Shown here: positions 1 through 12,700 of the stretch, piece after piece
Layout: every line of letters begins with the position of its first letter
How positions within the stretch are numbered: the first letter of the stretch is position 1
Source of the DNA: Beverwykella pulmonaria
Taxonomy: Eukaryota > Ascomycota > Dothideomycetes > Pleosporales > Melanommataceae
Assembly (NCBI GenBank): GCA_001599595.1
Contig: BCHH01000003.1
Coordinates: 4,211,537-4,275,536, forward strand
Direction of reading: 5' to 3'
Length of the DNA stretch: 64,000 bases
Notes under the pieces: generated by a model
Told to the model about the DNA's origin: nothing
Seen by the model: only the letters and a program-made list of their open reading frames with translations
Databases searched by the model: none
Made by a program: the position numbers and the translations under genes

Positions 1-197
1 GGATCTGAAAACCTAGACATCTCCCCGGCGCCTGCGCATGCACGCACGCTACATCTTCTGATCTTGATATCTTCCGACGGACATAGTCTCGACCCGGAAT
101 CTGACCGGTACCGCCCAGGCAAGATTTACCTTTTGCTGTACAGAGGAATGTGGCGGGCGCCACATGTCTTGCAATACCCCTCAGCCAATAGGCTGCT

Positions 198-1352
198 CAC
201 CAGCCACATTCACCCTCGCTTCTTGCTGTTCGCTTACGTTTTAGCCACAGGTGCAGCCACCCTACGGTCAAGGCTGGCTGTGAGAAATCTTATGTGGGTA
301 GGAAGGATTTGTCGGGGGCACGTCCAAAGCTTCTTTTTTCCAAGATGCGGGCCTGCGCCGCAACACCGCTTCACCAGCCACATGTGAATACGAGACTCAT
401 CCACAATTAGCCACACATGAAGGACGTGCACAAACGCTAATACTAATGTAGCCTAAATATCGCCTAGCGTGATCGGACATTAGCCAATAGGACTACTTTC
501 GGACACACCAGCCACGATTGCCATCCGTGCGTTGTCTTGCCCGAATCCTCAACACCATGAGTCTATCGCAGTTCACTGGCATGCACAAAGAAATTATCAT
601 TGTGGAGGCTGAGACCCCGGTTTGCCTTCTAAATCTCCCTCTCATTAATCACGGTTCTGTTCTTAGTTTAGTGTCCTACCTCAGTCATTCCTTTCGGGTG
701 TCGTTTCTTGCAGATCTTCTTCACTGTGTCACACCTAGCCCTTGAGTTTCAACTACCTCATATGTGGCTGAGGAAGACACTACGCATATATTTCAGGCAT
801 CTCTATGTTCATGGCTTCTATTGGCTTATCTCCAGTTCCAAAGCCACTCCTCGGAGCCCATTGTCCTAAGTTGGCACAGTCCACAATCAATGAGGATTTA
901 TGACATATACCCACTTAACACTTGATCAGCAATTTCAGATGTCTCGGTGAAACTAAACAGGTCCGACTTGGCTATACAATCAATAAGCATCGGGACGTTT
1001 GGACGTTCCGCCCCGGCACAACATACTGATGTGAAATAATATCTACGCACAGACAACACTTCTCGCAGAAACTCGACAACACTAGCCACACCTATTCTCA
1101 GCCGCACGCTAGAAGGAATATGAGCCTCGATCTCCGAGACGACAGTACGATTATCCCCACATCTTGGACCCATTTTTCCAACTGTTTGACTCGGTTCCCC
1201 ACACGAGGCCCTCCTAGTGGCTACGTTGGTGAACCGCACAGCCACAGACTGAGACATTGTGGAGTTCTTCTGCCTATGAAACGACCCCCAAGGTCTTGTA
1301 TGGTATGATGTTGGGTGAAAAGCTCACCAGGTAGATGTCACCAGCCACATCG
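198..1352. repeat. Dispersed CCAGCCACA motif cluster
   Basis: The short core (C/T)(A/C)AGCCACA recurs many times in about 1.2 kb: near 198, 241, 371, 407, 506, 1082, 1236 and 1338, and once inverted near 761. Several copies share a longer form, CACCAGCCACAT. Two copies (181-209 and 479-516) are preceded by the same AGCCAATAGG string. The spacing is irregular, so this is not a simple tandem array. It could be the remains of a repeated element or a set of protein-binding sites. Confidence 0.45.
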
Positions 1353-2654
1353 GCATCTGATCACCGGCTTTAGATGATGTCACTGCTTAAGTGTGGTACC
1401 GGATCATGCTTGACTTAACGGTAGTAGAAACTGGAGGCGAAAGATTTCTAATCACCGACGTCTTGGACCCCAAAGACAGCGGCCCTTCGTTATCTTATAC
1501 TTCCCTGTCCGGTGATGTCTCAGGGACGAGGATCTGGATTCTATGCTCTCCTCTACTATATGTCCTACCAGTTACGGTTAGCGCACCGTATTCCTCCCGT
1601 CACTGCTCCTTCTCGCTTCCATCCAGTCCATTCAGGACAACGCAAAGCTTCGGAAATAACGGCTACCGAAGACAACACCGTTCTTATTTACTTCTGTCTC
1701 ACATGTGTGCTGTTCTACCTTGCAGCTCCCTTTCTATCTAGGATCTGCATTGGGGTCTATTGTCGAGAATACTTCTCGCCCACGGCATAATTCCTGAGCG
1801 AGACTGCGTTGTCCCGCTTCTGGAAAAACGGTGTCATCCAGTTTACTATTTCCAGTGAAATCCTCCCGTATAGTACTGCGAAAAACCTCCATTGCTGCTT
1901 TGTGGTAGCGGGCATTTGAAGTGTCTCAAAGTGTTAAGGCTTCGTGTCGGCTCATCTAACGTTCTGAATTGGAATTAAATGGCTATTTTGCCGGATGATG
2001 CCTCACGGCGCAATCGTAGAAACGTAGTGACGGATTCTAATGGAAAGAGTTTTCAGCTGAGGGTTCAAGGTATTGCAGCGAGCTTGCGAATGCAAATATC
2101 TCAATTCTGGTTTACTCTCATAATCAATCAAGACTGGAATAAGTAGTAGATGGACGGATCAAGCAGGCTTCCACTGCACCACGAAAGATTCAAGATGAAG
2201 GAGGAACATTTGGACCACATAAGGCACACGAAAGGCTTTCCTTGTACATAGGTTTCTCCTAAGGCAATAGTCTGCATAACTCTATAGAGGGCTGCTAACA
2301 GACGGTAAATAGAAATAATAATAGTAGATAGAAACAAGGGAGACGGAAAAAGAGAGCGGAGGGAGTTCTCGCGCAAAATTCTTCGCCTTGTCGGTGAAGA
2401 AACTTGTGAGAAAAGAATCTTCTGGAAGAATTGTGCTGTCATATTACTATATTTATACGAGTCTACCAATCTAGTAATAAGCAAACGGTGAATTGACTTT
2501 TTCCTGTCCCTTTTTTAAGACCATAAACTCTTATTCCTCTTCCCTTGTCCTTTCTCGACCTTGGGATGTTCTTGCTTACTCTTGAGGAGGAAAAACGATG
2601 ATATGTGGTTGATTTACGCTCACTGTCACGGAGTGACACTGTCAAGGGTTCTGT

Positions 2655-2740
2655 ATTCTACAGTACCCTCCGAACGACGAGCCTGACAAGTACTGTACTC
2701 TACGGTATTACCTCCCGAACGACGAGCTCGGCAACTAGCC
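2655..2740. repeat. Two-copy direct repeat of about 40 bp
   Basis: Two adjacent units share the pattern CTAC(A/G)GTA..., then CTCC(C)GAACGACGAGC. The first runs from about 2657 to 2690 and the second from about 2699 to 2736, differing by a few substitutions and short indels. It may be part of a degraded transposon terminus, because the flanks (2640-3150) are also non-coding and low in gene-like signal. The family is not recognised. Confidence 0.5.
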
Positions 2741-2763
2741 GACCTAACTTGGAATAAACAACC

Positions 2764-2780
2764 GAGCCCTAATCGGGCTC
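2764..2780. other. Short perfect hairpin (6-bp stem)
   Basis: GAGCCC and GGGCTC face each other across a 5-nt loop (TAATC). It sits just after the two-copy repeat. No run of T follows and no gene adjoins it, so a terminator role is unsupported. Confidence 0.4.
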
Positions 2781-4600
2781 AGCCTAGGCACGAACCAGAC
2801 CACTGATGCACGAACCATGCCGAGTACTTATTGAACGCGAAGGACCTCTGGTTGAACTCCTTACGCAACGTCTTGTATGATAATATATCGCACCTGAAGT
2901 TGAATCCGTAGCTTCCTAAAGCCAATTGAGCCTTGATCATCAACTACTGATAGCCTCTCGTGAAACTCACTGAAGTCAGTTTAGTAATAGTCAATATAGT
3001 CTGCGATCGTGAGAAGACCTGAAACGAATCCTGTACGCCTCTATAAGAAGACACCAAGAAAAATTTGTGCTCCACGCGGGTTTGTTTCTTCTCGTTATAT
3101 TGTGCCGTAGCAAAGTGCTACTTTGCGCGAATATACCACTGGCATGGGTTGAAGGCTTGAATGTATGGTGCAGGAAATGGGTCTTGTTTTCTTTGTCAGC
3201 TGCTTGCTTCGTCATCAATCAACGCGGCATATATATGGGTATCTGAACACCACACCCAACGACATCGCACGACAGCCAACACGAACGAGACGGACCACCC
3301 TCACACACGAACCTCAACCCAACGAGACCACGAATATTTCATATACCTTTCATCACTCCTTCTTCTTTCATTTGATTCGGTAACTAGATACAACAAAATT
3401 GCAAATAGTCTACTGCCAAACCTCCACGGTGATAATTCTTCCTCCTCCAGTGCATTGCTGCTTCGGACATCGCATGGCTGCGAGTCGCCCTCCTACCCCT
3501 GTGTGAATACCTTTATATCACACACACACATTTACTCCACTGCAATATATGTCTTTTTCATATTTTCTATGCACTGATGGTTTCTCTTGTAATATACTGG
3601 AGCAATTTACTCTCCCTAGATGTCTACTTAACTTTGCTTATATGAATCGTAATTAGTATTGACAAATTTTCATGTGCCAATGCACCAGAATTTTTAACTA
3701 TACGGATATTCTTCTATTTATTTAATCGAGTAATTTCATATTAACGTAGCGTGGGTGCTTGAGTAACTACGTGTAATTCTACAAGCAAGCCATCGTTTTA
3801 CTTCATGATTGTATTGTAAGGTAATGGATTTTAATCTACTAAAAGTTGCTCCTCCTTAAGTATAACGAAACATAATCCACCAAGAATAAACATTTCCTTT
3901 CTGTTTCCACGTCTGAGGAGATGCCGGCAGAGGCTAAGATGCTTAACTTTGTCTAACTAGAATCTATTGTGTCTGCTAGCGGTACTTTTATAATCTCACG
4001 GAGAGCTTCTGAAAAGACCCTTGTTATTCTCCCATGAACGTAGAAACATGCAGTGTATTTGAGTTCTTAGGTTTAGCAGACGGAATTGCCAGTCCATTGA
4101 TTAGTCTCTAAGGTAAGTCGGAAATATTGACGTCGCGGGGAAAAGATGGAGAGACAAGTTCCTCGGGATCTTGTTCGGGCCGAGCGACAAAAGTGGTTAG
4201 TCTCTTGGCTCAGAAGAGAATATTCTCGAACAAAGTTCTCCTACTTCAACTTCCAACTTCTTCTTCCCAACCCAACATCGTGCTCTCACTAACCTTCACT
4301 GTTCTCCTAACCACTATTCATACAGCTACAGTCATTACGAACTCTCGACAAGCTATCTGGGTAAGTTCGAACGCTTGTTTCCCCTTCATAAACCCCCAAT
4401 CGTATGATGAAATTTCAGCTGGCACCAGTCCTAGAAGACTTGTACTCTTTTGATGCGGATACAGCTTTGCGGGAGCATAGACTCTTGTACTGACATAACT
4501 TGTCCTCTCATTCATTGCTCATGACACTTCACGCGGACCTACTGCTAACCTCGTGAACTGCAGATTATCCCGGGCTTATACGCGTCCCCCGCCCGCCGCA

Positions 4601-5720
4601 ATGGTCCTGCACAACCCGAATAACTGGCACTGGGTGAATAAGGATGTCTCAGGGTGGGCGAGAGAATACCTTGATAAGGAGCTCGTCACCATCTCCGCTG
4701 AGCAGGATGGAGTCACCGCGAAGCTGGATAAGGTCATTAGCATGGATGGAGACGTGGACGTCAGCCAGCGCAAGGGCAAGGTTATCACACTTTTCGACGT
4801 ACAGCTGAAATTGGAATACTCTGGTGAGTCTTTTTCGTAGCTCGTTCGACCTGCGGTTCCGGCTGGCTGACACAGTCGGCAGGCAAGAACAAGGAAGGCG
4901 AGGAGGCGAGCGGCACCATTACCGTCCCCGAGGTGGCTCACGACACCGAGGAGAGCGAGTATGTCGTATGTTCCCTTAACTCCCAGTCGCTTGTTCTTTC
5001 TTCTGCTCGGTCACCAGGCCGTGCTAACTCTGGATACAGTTTGACGTAGATGTCTACTCAGACGCCAGCAGCAAACAACCTGTGAAAGACTTGGTTCGCT
5101 CCAAGATCCTCCCACAACTTCGCAAGAGCCTTGCTACACTTGCGCCGGCTCTTATAACCGAGCACGGTAAAGACATCCAACATGCTCCGGGCTCCAATCC
5201 CGGCAGCGGAATCTCAACTCCCAAGGTCTACCCCAACTCTTCGATTAACAAGTCTTCGGAGGTGAAATCCTCGTCTGCTACCCAGTCTAATGCTGGATCC
5301 TCGGTCAATGTCACTACCATCACAGATAGTACTGAGTTCCGCACTAGCGCAGCTGAGCTCTACGAGACTTTCACAGATCCTCAGCGACTCGCGGCTTTCA
5401 CTCGATCGCCACCACAGAACTTCACTGGTGCTAAGCCCGGAGGTACATTCGAGCTGTTCGGTGGCAATGTGAGTGGAGAGTTCACCGAGCTTGAGAAGCC
5501 GTCCCACATCGTCCAGAAATGGCGACTTGCACAATGGCCCAAGGGACACTACTCGACGCTCTCGATCTGGTTTGATCAAAATGATGTAGACTCTGTGACT
5601 GTGATGAGGGTGGAATGGAAGGGCGTTCCAGTCGGCCAGGAGGAAGTGACCAAAGGCAACTGGGGAGAGTACTATGTAAAAAGCATCAAGACGACCTTCG
5701 GTTTCGGAACTGTGCTGTAA
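4601..5720 (+). CDS. AHA1: Aha1-type activator of Hsp90 ATPase
   Basis: Cytosolic co-chaperone that binds Hsp90 and stimulates its ATPase cycle. Three exons: 4601-4823, 4883-4965 and 5040-5720, with introns of 59 and 74 nt (donors GTGAGT and GTATGT; CTAAC branch site near 5024). The joined frame gives 328 aa, close to the family's usual 330-350. The N-terminal Aha1_N domain opens with the family hallmark NNWHWV near residues 7-12. A Ser/Asn-rich linker (about 150-200) leads to the AHSA1/START-like domain, recognisable from TITDSTEFRTSA onward and ending GFGTVL. I chose the ATG at 4601 because it gives the usual Aha1 N-terminus directly before that motif; the frame is open upstream but without an ATG. 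Identification is secure. Confidence 0.93.
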
Positions 5721-6891
5721 ACGACCATTCTGGGGTTTGTAGCAAGAAATGTTTGGAGTCAAGGGCGTTCTGAACGGAGTTACGAATGAATGCGATATGC
5801 AGGACACTGAAAGCTAGATAGAAACTTCAGAGGCAATACACATACATGATCAACAAATCAGCCCCACTTCTACCTCTCCACACACATGAAGCAAGCTCAA
5901 GTGGCGCCTTGGCGGAACGGCTGTGGCTTTCGATTTCAACGGCCACGCGTTCATCCAATGCATCTTCAGCTCTTGCTCCATTGCTCTCTTGGGCGATTTT
6001 TGAGTCACCTTAGACCTTTTTTTGAATTTGCGATTTCTCGATCTCACTCAAGCAAGCTTTGGGAACCTGACGCCGGCCCACCAACAGATAACCCAAGGCA
6101 GCGGCTCGTGTTCCTGGTGGGTGTGCCTGTCCACCTGCCAAATAGGCTTTAGCGACGCGCATCAATTGATCCCACAAACTTCGCCGGCAGCTATCAAGCT
6201 TACCAAGTATTGTGTATACGCCCATGTCTTGATTATTGCCGGCGCGGTCAATCCCTAGCGCTGGGGTATGCAAGAAAGTGGGGTCGTCGTTTCTCAAATG
6301 TTTGCATTTCGCTCTCCTTTGTGCGATGGTAGAGCTATAGAGACCCAAGAGCACGGATAATGGAAGAGATGGACCTCAAGCTACGAAGCCCATAATCCGG
6401 GTTCCTGGTCGCAACACGGTTCGGGCCCATCAAGAACACATGATATCCCCCAACCATTATCATCGTCGTGGACCCTGTAAGCTCACGTCATAGGTCGTGT
6501 CCCACGGCTTCGACTGCTTCTCCCGGTGTAGTTTGTACTCTGGTAGTAGTGTGGCAACGTGCATTTAACCGTGATGGGAAGGTACTGTAGGTCTTATCAT
6601 ATCTCGGGTTGAGGGGAGGCATGCAGGCAGCTAAGCTACCCTGGTTTGTTTATAATGGCTGGATATTCCCGCTGGGAGAGCTCTGAGCTTGTTTTCTTGC
6701 TGCTTCGTTCGCTCCTGTTCTTCTCGGGAGTCTCAATTGCTGCTTTCTGAGCAAGTTGTGAGTGTAAAAAAGGTACGCGCAGTTGAGGCTTCTTCCCTTC
6801 AATTGCATCTCCAATGGCTGGCTAACTTGAGGTTTTGTTCAGCGCTGTCGCGTGGCATACTTAATCTCAAACTCCGAACAAACGAGCGACC
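5721..6891. other. Intergenic: AHA1 3' end and carboxypeptidase promoter
   Basis: No gene is supported. The first 200-300 bases are presumably the AHA1 3' UTR. The last 250 bases (about 6650-6891) are presumably the promoter and leader of the carboxypeptidase gene, with a TATA-like TTTATAA near 6649 and a possible leader intron ending near 6840. I see no RNA gene or repeat. Confidence 0.45.
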
Positions 6892-8910
6892 ATGAAGGGT
6901 GCACTTAGGCGATCTGCCGTGGCGTTACTGGCTACAGGCGCCGCTGCGCAATTCGTCAAAGCCCCGACCGACCTCATCACGAAGAAAGGCTATGCGGGAA
7001 TCAGTGTGCGGTACAAGGAGGTCCCAACTGGGATCTGTGAGGTGTGTGGCAGCTTCACAACACACCATTTTGGCCACCCAAACAGCTAATGCAAACCATA
7101 GCTAGACCCCAATGTGAAGAGCTACTCGGGCTATGCGGATATCTCAGAAGGCCAGCATATTTTCTGGTACGTCTTGATCTGTTCCAAGGCAATTGAGCAC
7201 CGTGCATCTGTTTTGCGATCATGTAGATCAAAGCTGATAAGCGTAGGTGGTTCTTTGAGGCCAGGAACCAAGATCCCACGGAGGCACCTCTGACGGTATG
7301 GATCAACGGAGGGCCCGGGAGTTCGAGTATGATCGGCTTGTTCCAGGAATTGGGCCCTTGTGGCGTTGGCCCTGATGGGAAGCCTTTCAACAATCCATAC
7401 TCGTGGACGAATGCAAGCAACATGCTTTTTATCGACGAGCCGAACCAGGTTGGAATGTCCTACTCGGTCCCTGTGCCAGGTTACAAGGACAGCGGCTACA
7501 TTATTCAACTGCCAAATAACACCTGCCCAGACTATGCTCAGGCGTACGGGACTTGCGGGACATACTCGCAGCCGAATCATACTTTGACAGTGAACAGCAC
7601 AGAGGGGGCAGCCCCGGGTATGTGGAAAACACTGCAAGGTTTCATGGGCGCGTTCCCTCAGTATTCGAGGAAAGCGTTTAGCTTTACGACGGAGAGCTAC
7701 GGGGGTCATTATGCGCCTGTTTTCAACGGTAAGATCTCTTCCCAGCGACCCTACCCTAAAACTATGCAGCTCAAGTTCTGATGCATAACAGAGTACATCC
7801 TGGAACAGAACGCCAAAAAGATCCCCGGAGCACACCACATCGAACTCGAGAACGTGCTCATTGGAAATGGCTGGTTCGACCCCATTGCGCAATACCAGGC
7901 TTACTACAACTACTCCGTTTTCCCAGGAAACACGTACGATTACGATCCCTATAATGACACAGTAAAAGCAGAGTGGTATAACAACCTATATGGAGTAGGC
8001 AACTGCCTCGACATGACCAAAGACTGCTACGCCACCGGTCAAGACTCGATCTGCTCGGCGGCCGACAACTTCTGCTACGAGAAAGTGGAGTATCTGTACG
8101 ACTTGTACTCTGACCGCGACGAGTACGACATGCGATATCTCAACGTCGACCCGTTCCCGTATAGCTACTACGTCAATTATCTCAATACACCCGAGGTGCA
8201 GGCGGCCATTGGCGCATTCCAGAACTTTTCCGAGTCGAGCTCGACGGTTAGCACTGCGTTTGGAAGCACTGGAGACGATGATCGCGAGTCTGGCACCATC
8301 GAGGCGTGTCAGAAGCTGGTCGCGGCTGGGGTGCAAGTCATGCTGTACTATGGTGATGCGTAAGTCCCACAACCCCAACTCTCCTTAGCCCGAGCACGTG
8401 ACTGACGGCCGCTACAGCGACTACAACTGCAACTGGCTCGGCGGCCAAGTCGTCGCCTCCATGATCGACGCCCCGGGCTTCTCCACCGCTGGCTTCGTCA
8501 ATATAACGACCTCGGACGCTGTCGTCCACGGGCAAGTAAAACAATCTGGCCTCTTTTCCTTCGTTCGCATCTACGAGTCGGGCCACGAGGTCCCCTTCTA
8601 CCAGCCGCTTGCCTCGCTCGAAATCTTCGAGCGCGCACTGGCACAGAAAGATATTGCGACGGGCAAGAAGAAGATTTGTGATGTAAAGGGGTACAAGACG
8701 GTGGGAACGCCGACGAGTACGTACAGAGAAGGGAATGCGACGGTTCAGTTTAAGGTGGTGCCAAGCAATGCGACGTACAATACGGTGCTGAATGCGCCGG
8801 ATCCGGAGCCGACGTGGGCGGTTGAGGTGCCAGAGAAGAAGAAGAGCAGGGAGAAGAGGAGCATTTTGGGGCGGCCGAGGAGGAGTAAGGGTGGGAAGAG
8901 GCCTGCTTGA
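6892..8910 (+). CDS. Serine carboxypeptidase (peptidase family S10)
   Basis: Secretory-pathway exopeptidase that removes C-terminal residues. Five exons: 6892-7041, 7102-7166, 7247-7728, 7792-8359 and 8418-8910, with all junctions in phase, giving 585 aa. A signal peptide is visible at residues 1-20 (short basic start, then a hydrophobic Ala/Leu stretch). The oxyanion motif [10 protein letters not shown] is present. The catalytic triad is complete: Ser in TESYGGHY (about 222; most relatives have GESY), Asp in GDADYNCNW (about 423, just after the last splice site) and His in ESGHEVPFY (about 478). Several N-glycosylation sites are seen. The tail after about 560 is very basic (KKKSREKR.. to KGGKRPA), unusual for a soluble vacuolar enzyme and suggesting proteolytic trimming. 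It could be secreted or vacuolar. The function is secure, the location inferred. Confidence 0.93.
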
Positions 8911-9767
8911 TTTGGAGATGGTTTAGGAGCGATGAATGACAAGGAAAGAGGGAGTAGTGTAGCCCGTTATTTGATCCATAACGCTTGAGCTGATCATGAC
9001 TTTGTGTACCGTCTTCAAGGCTACGGAGCGCTCTTCCGCCGCATGGTAATTTGGCAGCTCTTGGGTGCTTGCACGACCTTGTGGTTAGTCAACCGTAGAT
9101 GCATTGAGGCGTGCGTGCGCCCGGAACGTCATTGGTTTCTGAGGGAAATCTTCCAGCCCTACCACGCGGCGGCGTGGGAATAAGCAATGCGACGCCACGC
9201 AGTAATAGCCGCCTTTTTTACTACGGCATATGTGCAAAGGACGAACAAGGGGATGTGCCAGAGCGAAGACAGAGACGTGGCTCTGGATAGCTATTCTCGT
9301 CGGCTGCATTCCTAAGCGGGTTGATCCCTGCGACTGCGCATTGCACCCTCGCTGCACCACCTCACATCACCAGTCGGGGACGACGGCAACGACGCCAACT
9401 CCCCCACACACACCTCACACCCACGCCCACACCCGTCCGCACAGTCTCACGCAGCACCAGAGTCTGCAAAGCGAGCCCAACAAATCACTACATCGCGCTC
9501 CCCGCCAGCGCCCCGAGCCGTGCGACACCGGAAGGTCTCCAAGACACCATCCCCCATCGCCGCGCCAGTTAGCCTCAACAACGCTCGGCTGCCGTCACGA
9601 CGCCCTGTGATGGTCGCTGTTGGCATCTGGCCTCGCTGAGAGGCGCGAATTCCCCCCCATCGGCTAGCAGCAGCGCTCTCTGGCAGCTCGCTTCTCGTCC
9701 GCGCCGATAGCCACTGCCAAAAGCAACAGCATCGCGGTGACAGACTCGCTCGCCAAACCACGCCCTC
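8911..9767. other. Intergenic: pyrimidine/CA-rich leader of next gene
   Basis: No separate gene is supported. From about 9340 to 9600 the + strand is rich in C and A (repeats of CACAC and CCCACAC), as is common in long 5' leaders of filamentous fungi. This fits a long untranslated leader for the gene starting at 9768. Open frames on both strands here are compositional. Confidence 0.45.
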
Positions 9768-12700
9768 ATGGCGCCCTCGAACATGTTCTCCTACCTCCGC
9801 CCGGGCCATGGCAAGCGCAATGCCTCGAGTTTGGCCTCGCCAGGCGTCTCCAGTCCCTCCTACCCGTCGCCCTCGCTGCCGCCCACCGAGTACTTCACGT
9901 CGCCGCGCATGCCTGACAATGCGAGCTACACCTCCAGCTCCCCCGTGTCGCCCTACCCACCACAGCTCCCTCCCATTCCACGCGTAGCCTCGCGCGCAGA
10001 CCGGTCTGGCGCGAGCTCGGCCCTCAGCAGTCCCCACTATCTGGCTCGCCAGCAATCCAACAACTCGGGCGGAAGCAGCGAAACCGACATGGAGAGAGGA
10101 ACACGGTCCCCTCCTCACCCCCTACAAGACCACTCGTCGCCGGGATGCGAAAGCCCGCATCTACCGTCAAGACCAGCGACGTCTAGTCCGTCTTTGGGCT
10201 TTCGATCGCAGGGGCAGCGTCTGGCCCAAGTGGTGGAGCAGGTGGTCTTGTCAGATTCACAGACAGCACCAACCAATCAGTCCTATCTAGCGCCACCGCT
10301 CATGTCCTCGAACTATTCGGTGAACTCCAAATCGCAGACATCGCTCATGAGCGGATTTAGCGACATGCTGTCCAGCACCCCGAAAGGGACGCCCCCGCTC
10401 ACCGCAGCGCATCAGAAGTCGGGGAAGTCGAGATTGAGTCTGCGGAATCCCATGTCTCTCCTAATGCGCCGCAGATCGAGCCAGACTTTGGAACACCTTT
10501 CCGAGGAGGCCTTGGTGAGCCACAAGTCGCCTTCGGTGGTCCCTCCCATGCCAGACAACTACGACCCGAGCATTCGCGGCCGCATCGTTCATGACTTCAG
10601 CGCCCCGCGCGCTAACCGGAATTTCTCGTACAGCAACGCCTATGGAAGCGATCAGGGGAGACCCGTTTCTGGGGGTACCTCGGGTGAGTCTGGACGCAAC
10701 AGTCCGCCCCGAATAGAACGTGAACATACCCCCGTCTTTCGCGAACACTTCGACGACGACACCTCTTACGAGGCCACCCAGGCTGCCATTCGGGCAGAAC
10801 AGCGAGAAAATAAAGACTTCCTGGCTCGAAACTCTCTACCACCGCCATCACGATCCCCGCCCCCACCGCCGCCGTTGCCAAAAGATTCCCCTCCCATTAC
10901 GCCACCTCGGATATCCACAATTCCCCCGCCTCCTCCTGAGAAAGTGACTGAGTTTGAAGCCTCTGCTTTATCTCCGGTACAAGAAGCACCTAGTCCAACC
11001 GGACCTTCCACAGAATCAACACCGAGAAAGAGAAAGTCGACCAAAACTCCCCCAACTTCCAGATCTCGAGCCACCTCCATCACAGACGCCGCATTCGTAC
11101 CTGCTGGACTCCCCGCACATCTCACGAGCAAATCATCAAGATTCAGCTTCCAGATCGCCGGTACCGACTCTGCACAGGAGAAGTTGCTTGAGGAGAGGCA
11201 CAAGAAAAAGGCGGCCGAAAAGGCGTCAAAACAAGAAGCCCGCATGTCTACCAACACTCTTGATGATGATGAGTACGACGAGTATGACATGGACAGCTAT
11301 GATATGGATGACGGCTTTGAAGAAGACATTCCCATGCTTGGCGACGACGACGGCTTTGGCGATCCTGCCATGTCCCCCGGAATGTCCGCCTTCGATTTCT
11401 CATCGCTTTCGCTGCAAGTCAACAACAACCCTATGAGTCCTGTCAGCATGGTTGGGGACCCTCAGACTCCGCTCGATGCATACGGTAACCCTATCGGCTT
11501 TGCCCTATCCGCAGATATCCTTGAGAAAATGCATTTACCTGCACCGGGGCGACATGTAGGCGGATCCGATGCCCCTCACACTGAGCCGCGAAGCTTAGGT
11601 TTGGTGGACCTCCGAAACGGACATGTAGATCCATCTACATTCACCCCTGCTGATACCCCGGAAGATATTGGTGTCGAGGGACTGAATACGGAGAGCAACA
11701 ATCTTGATGACGACTTGTACTTCGACGACGGCTTGATTGATGAACAGGAAGACGGCGACGCTGTGGAATTCGACGAAAATTTGTTTGATGATCCGTCAGG
11801 TCCACTGTTTGAGAGGAAGATGAAATCTCCTCCCATTGAAGAGCTTCGCACCGCTCTTACTTCACATCCAGTAGAATTTCCGAATGAAACGGGCAACGAA
11901 TCAGATGACGATACCGAGCCACCACTCGCCCACAAAACTTCCACGACCCAGAAACCACTTCCAGACTTCAACAACATAGAGGCATATCACAGTGCTCTCG
12001 CCGATGCTGCAAATCGTGCGGAAGCCGAAGGTCGATTTGCGCGCAAAGCGAGCATTGATGTTGGCCAACCCAGCTCTGACGTCGACGACTCTTCTTCCCT
12101 CAGCAATTCTCGCCCTAGTCTTGTTCCCGACGATGGTCGCTTCAGCCAGGAGACTACTGGTTTCCCACTCGACGATGATGTCTATGGTATGGACTCAAGT
12201 TTCGTTGATGACTACGACTACACCGAATACGACTCTGCTCTAGAAGACGATCCCATGATCGCGGCAGCAAACGCTGAGGCCCTAGCATTCGATGACGACG
12301 GCTTCTACGGCCAGGAGTTTGGCTTCTACGCCAATTCTCAAGGTGATTCTTTGAATGCATATGGCGGCTTCTTCGGCTCCCCCAGCCTCGGCCGCACCGT
12401 CAGCGGCCGCAATGCCGTTCGCGAACCAAATCTCACCCCCATCACTGAACGCAGCGAGTACAGTACGCGAAACTCTTTCATAAGCCTGAATCATTTCAGA
12501 GATGGCGGTCAACCAGTCCAAAGTCCAGGTCTTGCGCAGCTGGCTAGAATCAGTCCATATGGGTGGCGCGATGATGATCCAGACATGAGTCTCGACTCGT
12601 TGATGAAGCTGAGAAAGGGCGCGTTTGGAGGGAGTACAGTAAGCTTGGGGAGCTCCGCGGGTAGCCCGAGAAATTCGAGCCCCTTGGGCATGCAGTTCGT

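Larger units (their letters stand above)
1..4600. other. Gene-poor left flank
   Basis: I find no convincing protein gene here; all open frames are short, lack family motifs and overlap one another. The stretch holds a cluster of short CCAGCCACA-type motifs (about 198-1352), a pair of roughly 40-bp direct repeats near 2655-2740, a small hairpin (2764-2780) and AT-rich sequence from about 3570 to 4080. The part from 4130 to 4600 is probably the promoter and 5' leader of AHA1; it contains pyrimidine-rich tracts and several splice-like signals (GTAAG near 4360, CTAAC near 4545), so a leader intron is possible. The rest looks like decayed repetitive DNA, but I cannot name the element. Confidence 0.5.

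Noticed and set aside
4127..4453. 108-residue plus-strand frame before AHA1
   Set aside because: Ser/Thr-rich and without a family match; better read as the AHA1 promoter and leader.
7131..7892. 253-residue minus-strand frame
   Set aside because: Antisense to the carboxypeptidase exons, whose splice sites and catalytic triad are clear.
9447..10118. 223-residue minus-strand frame
   Set aside because: Antisense to the leader and start of the large disordered protein, Arg/Gly-rich by composition, with no splice or domain support.
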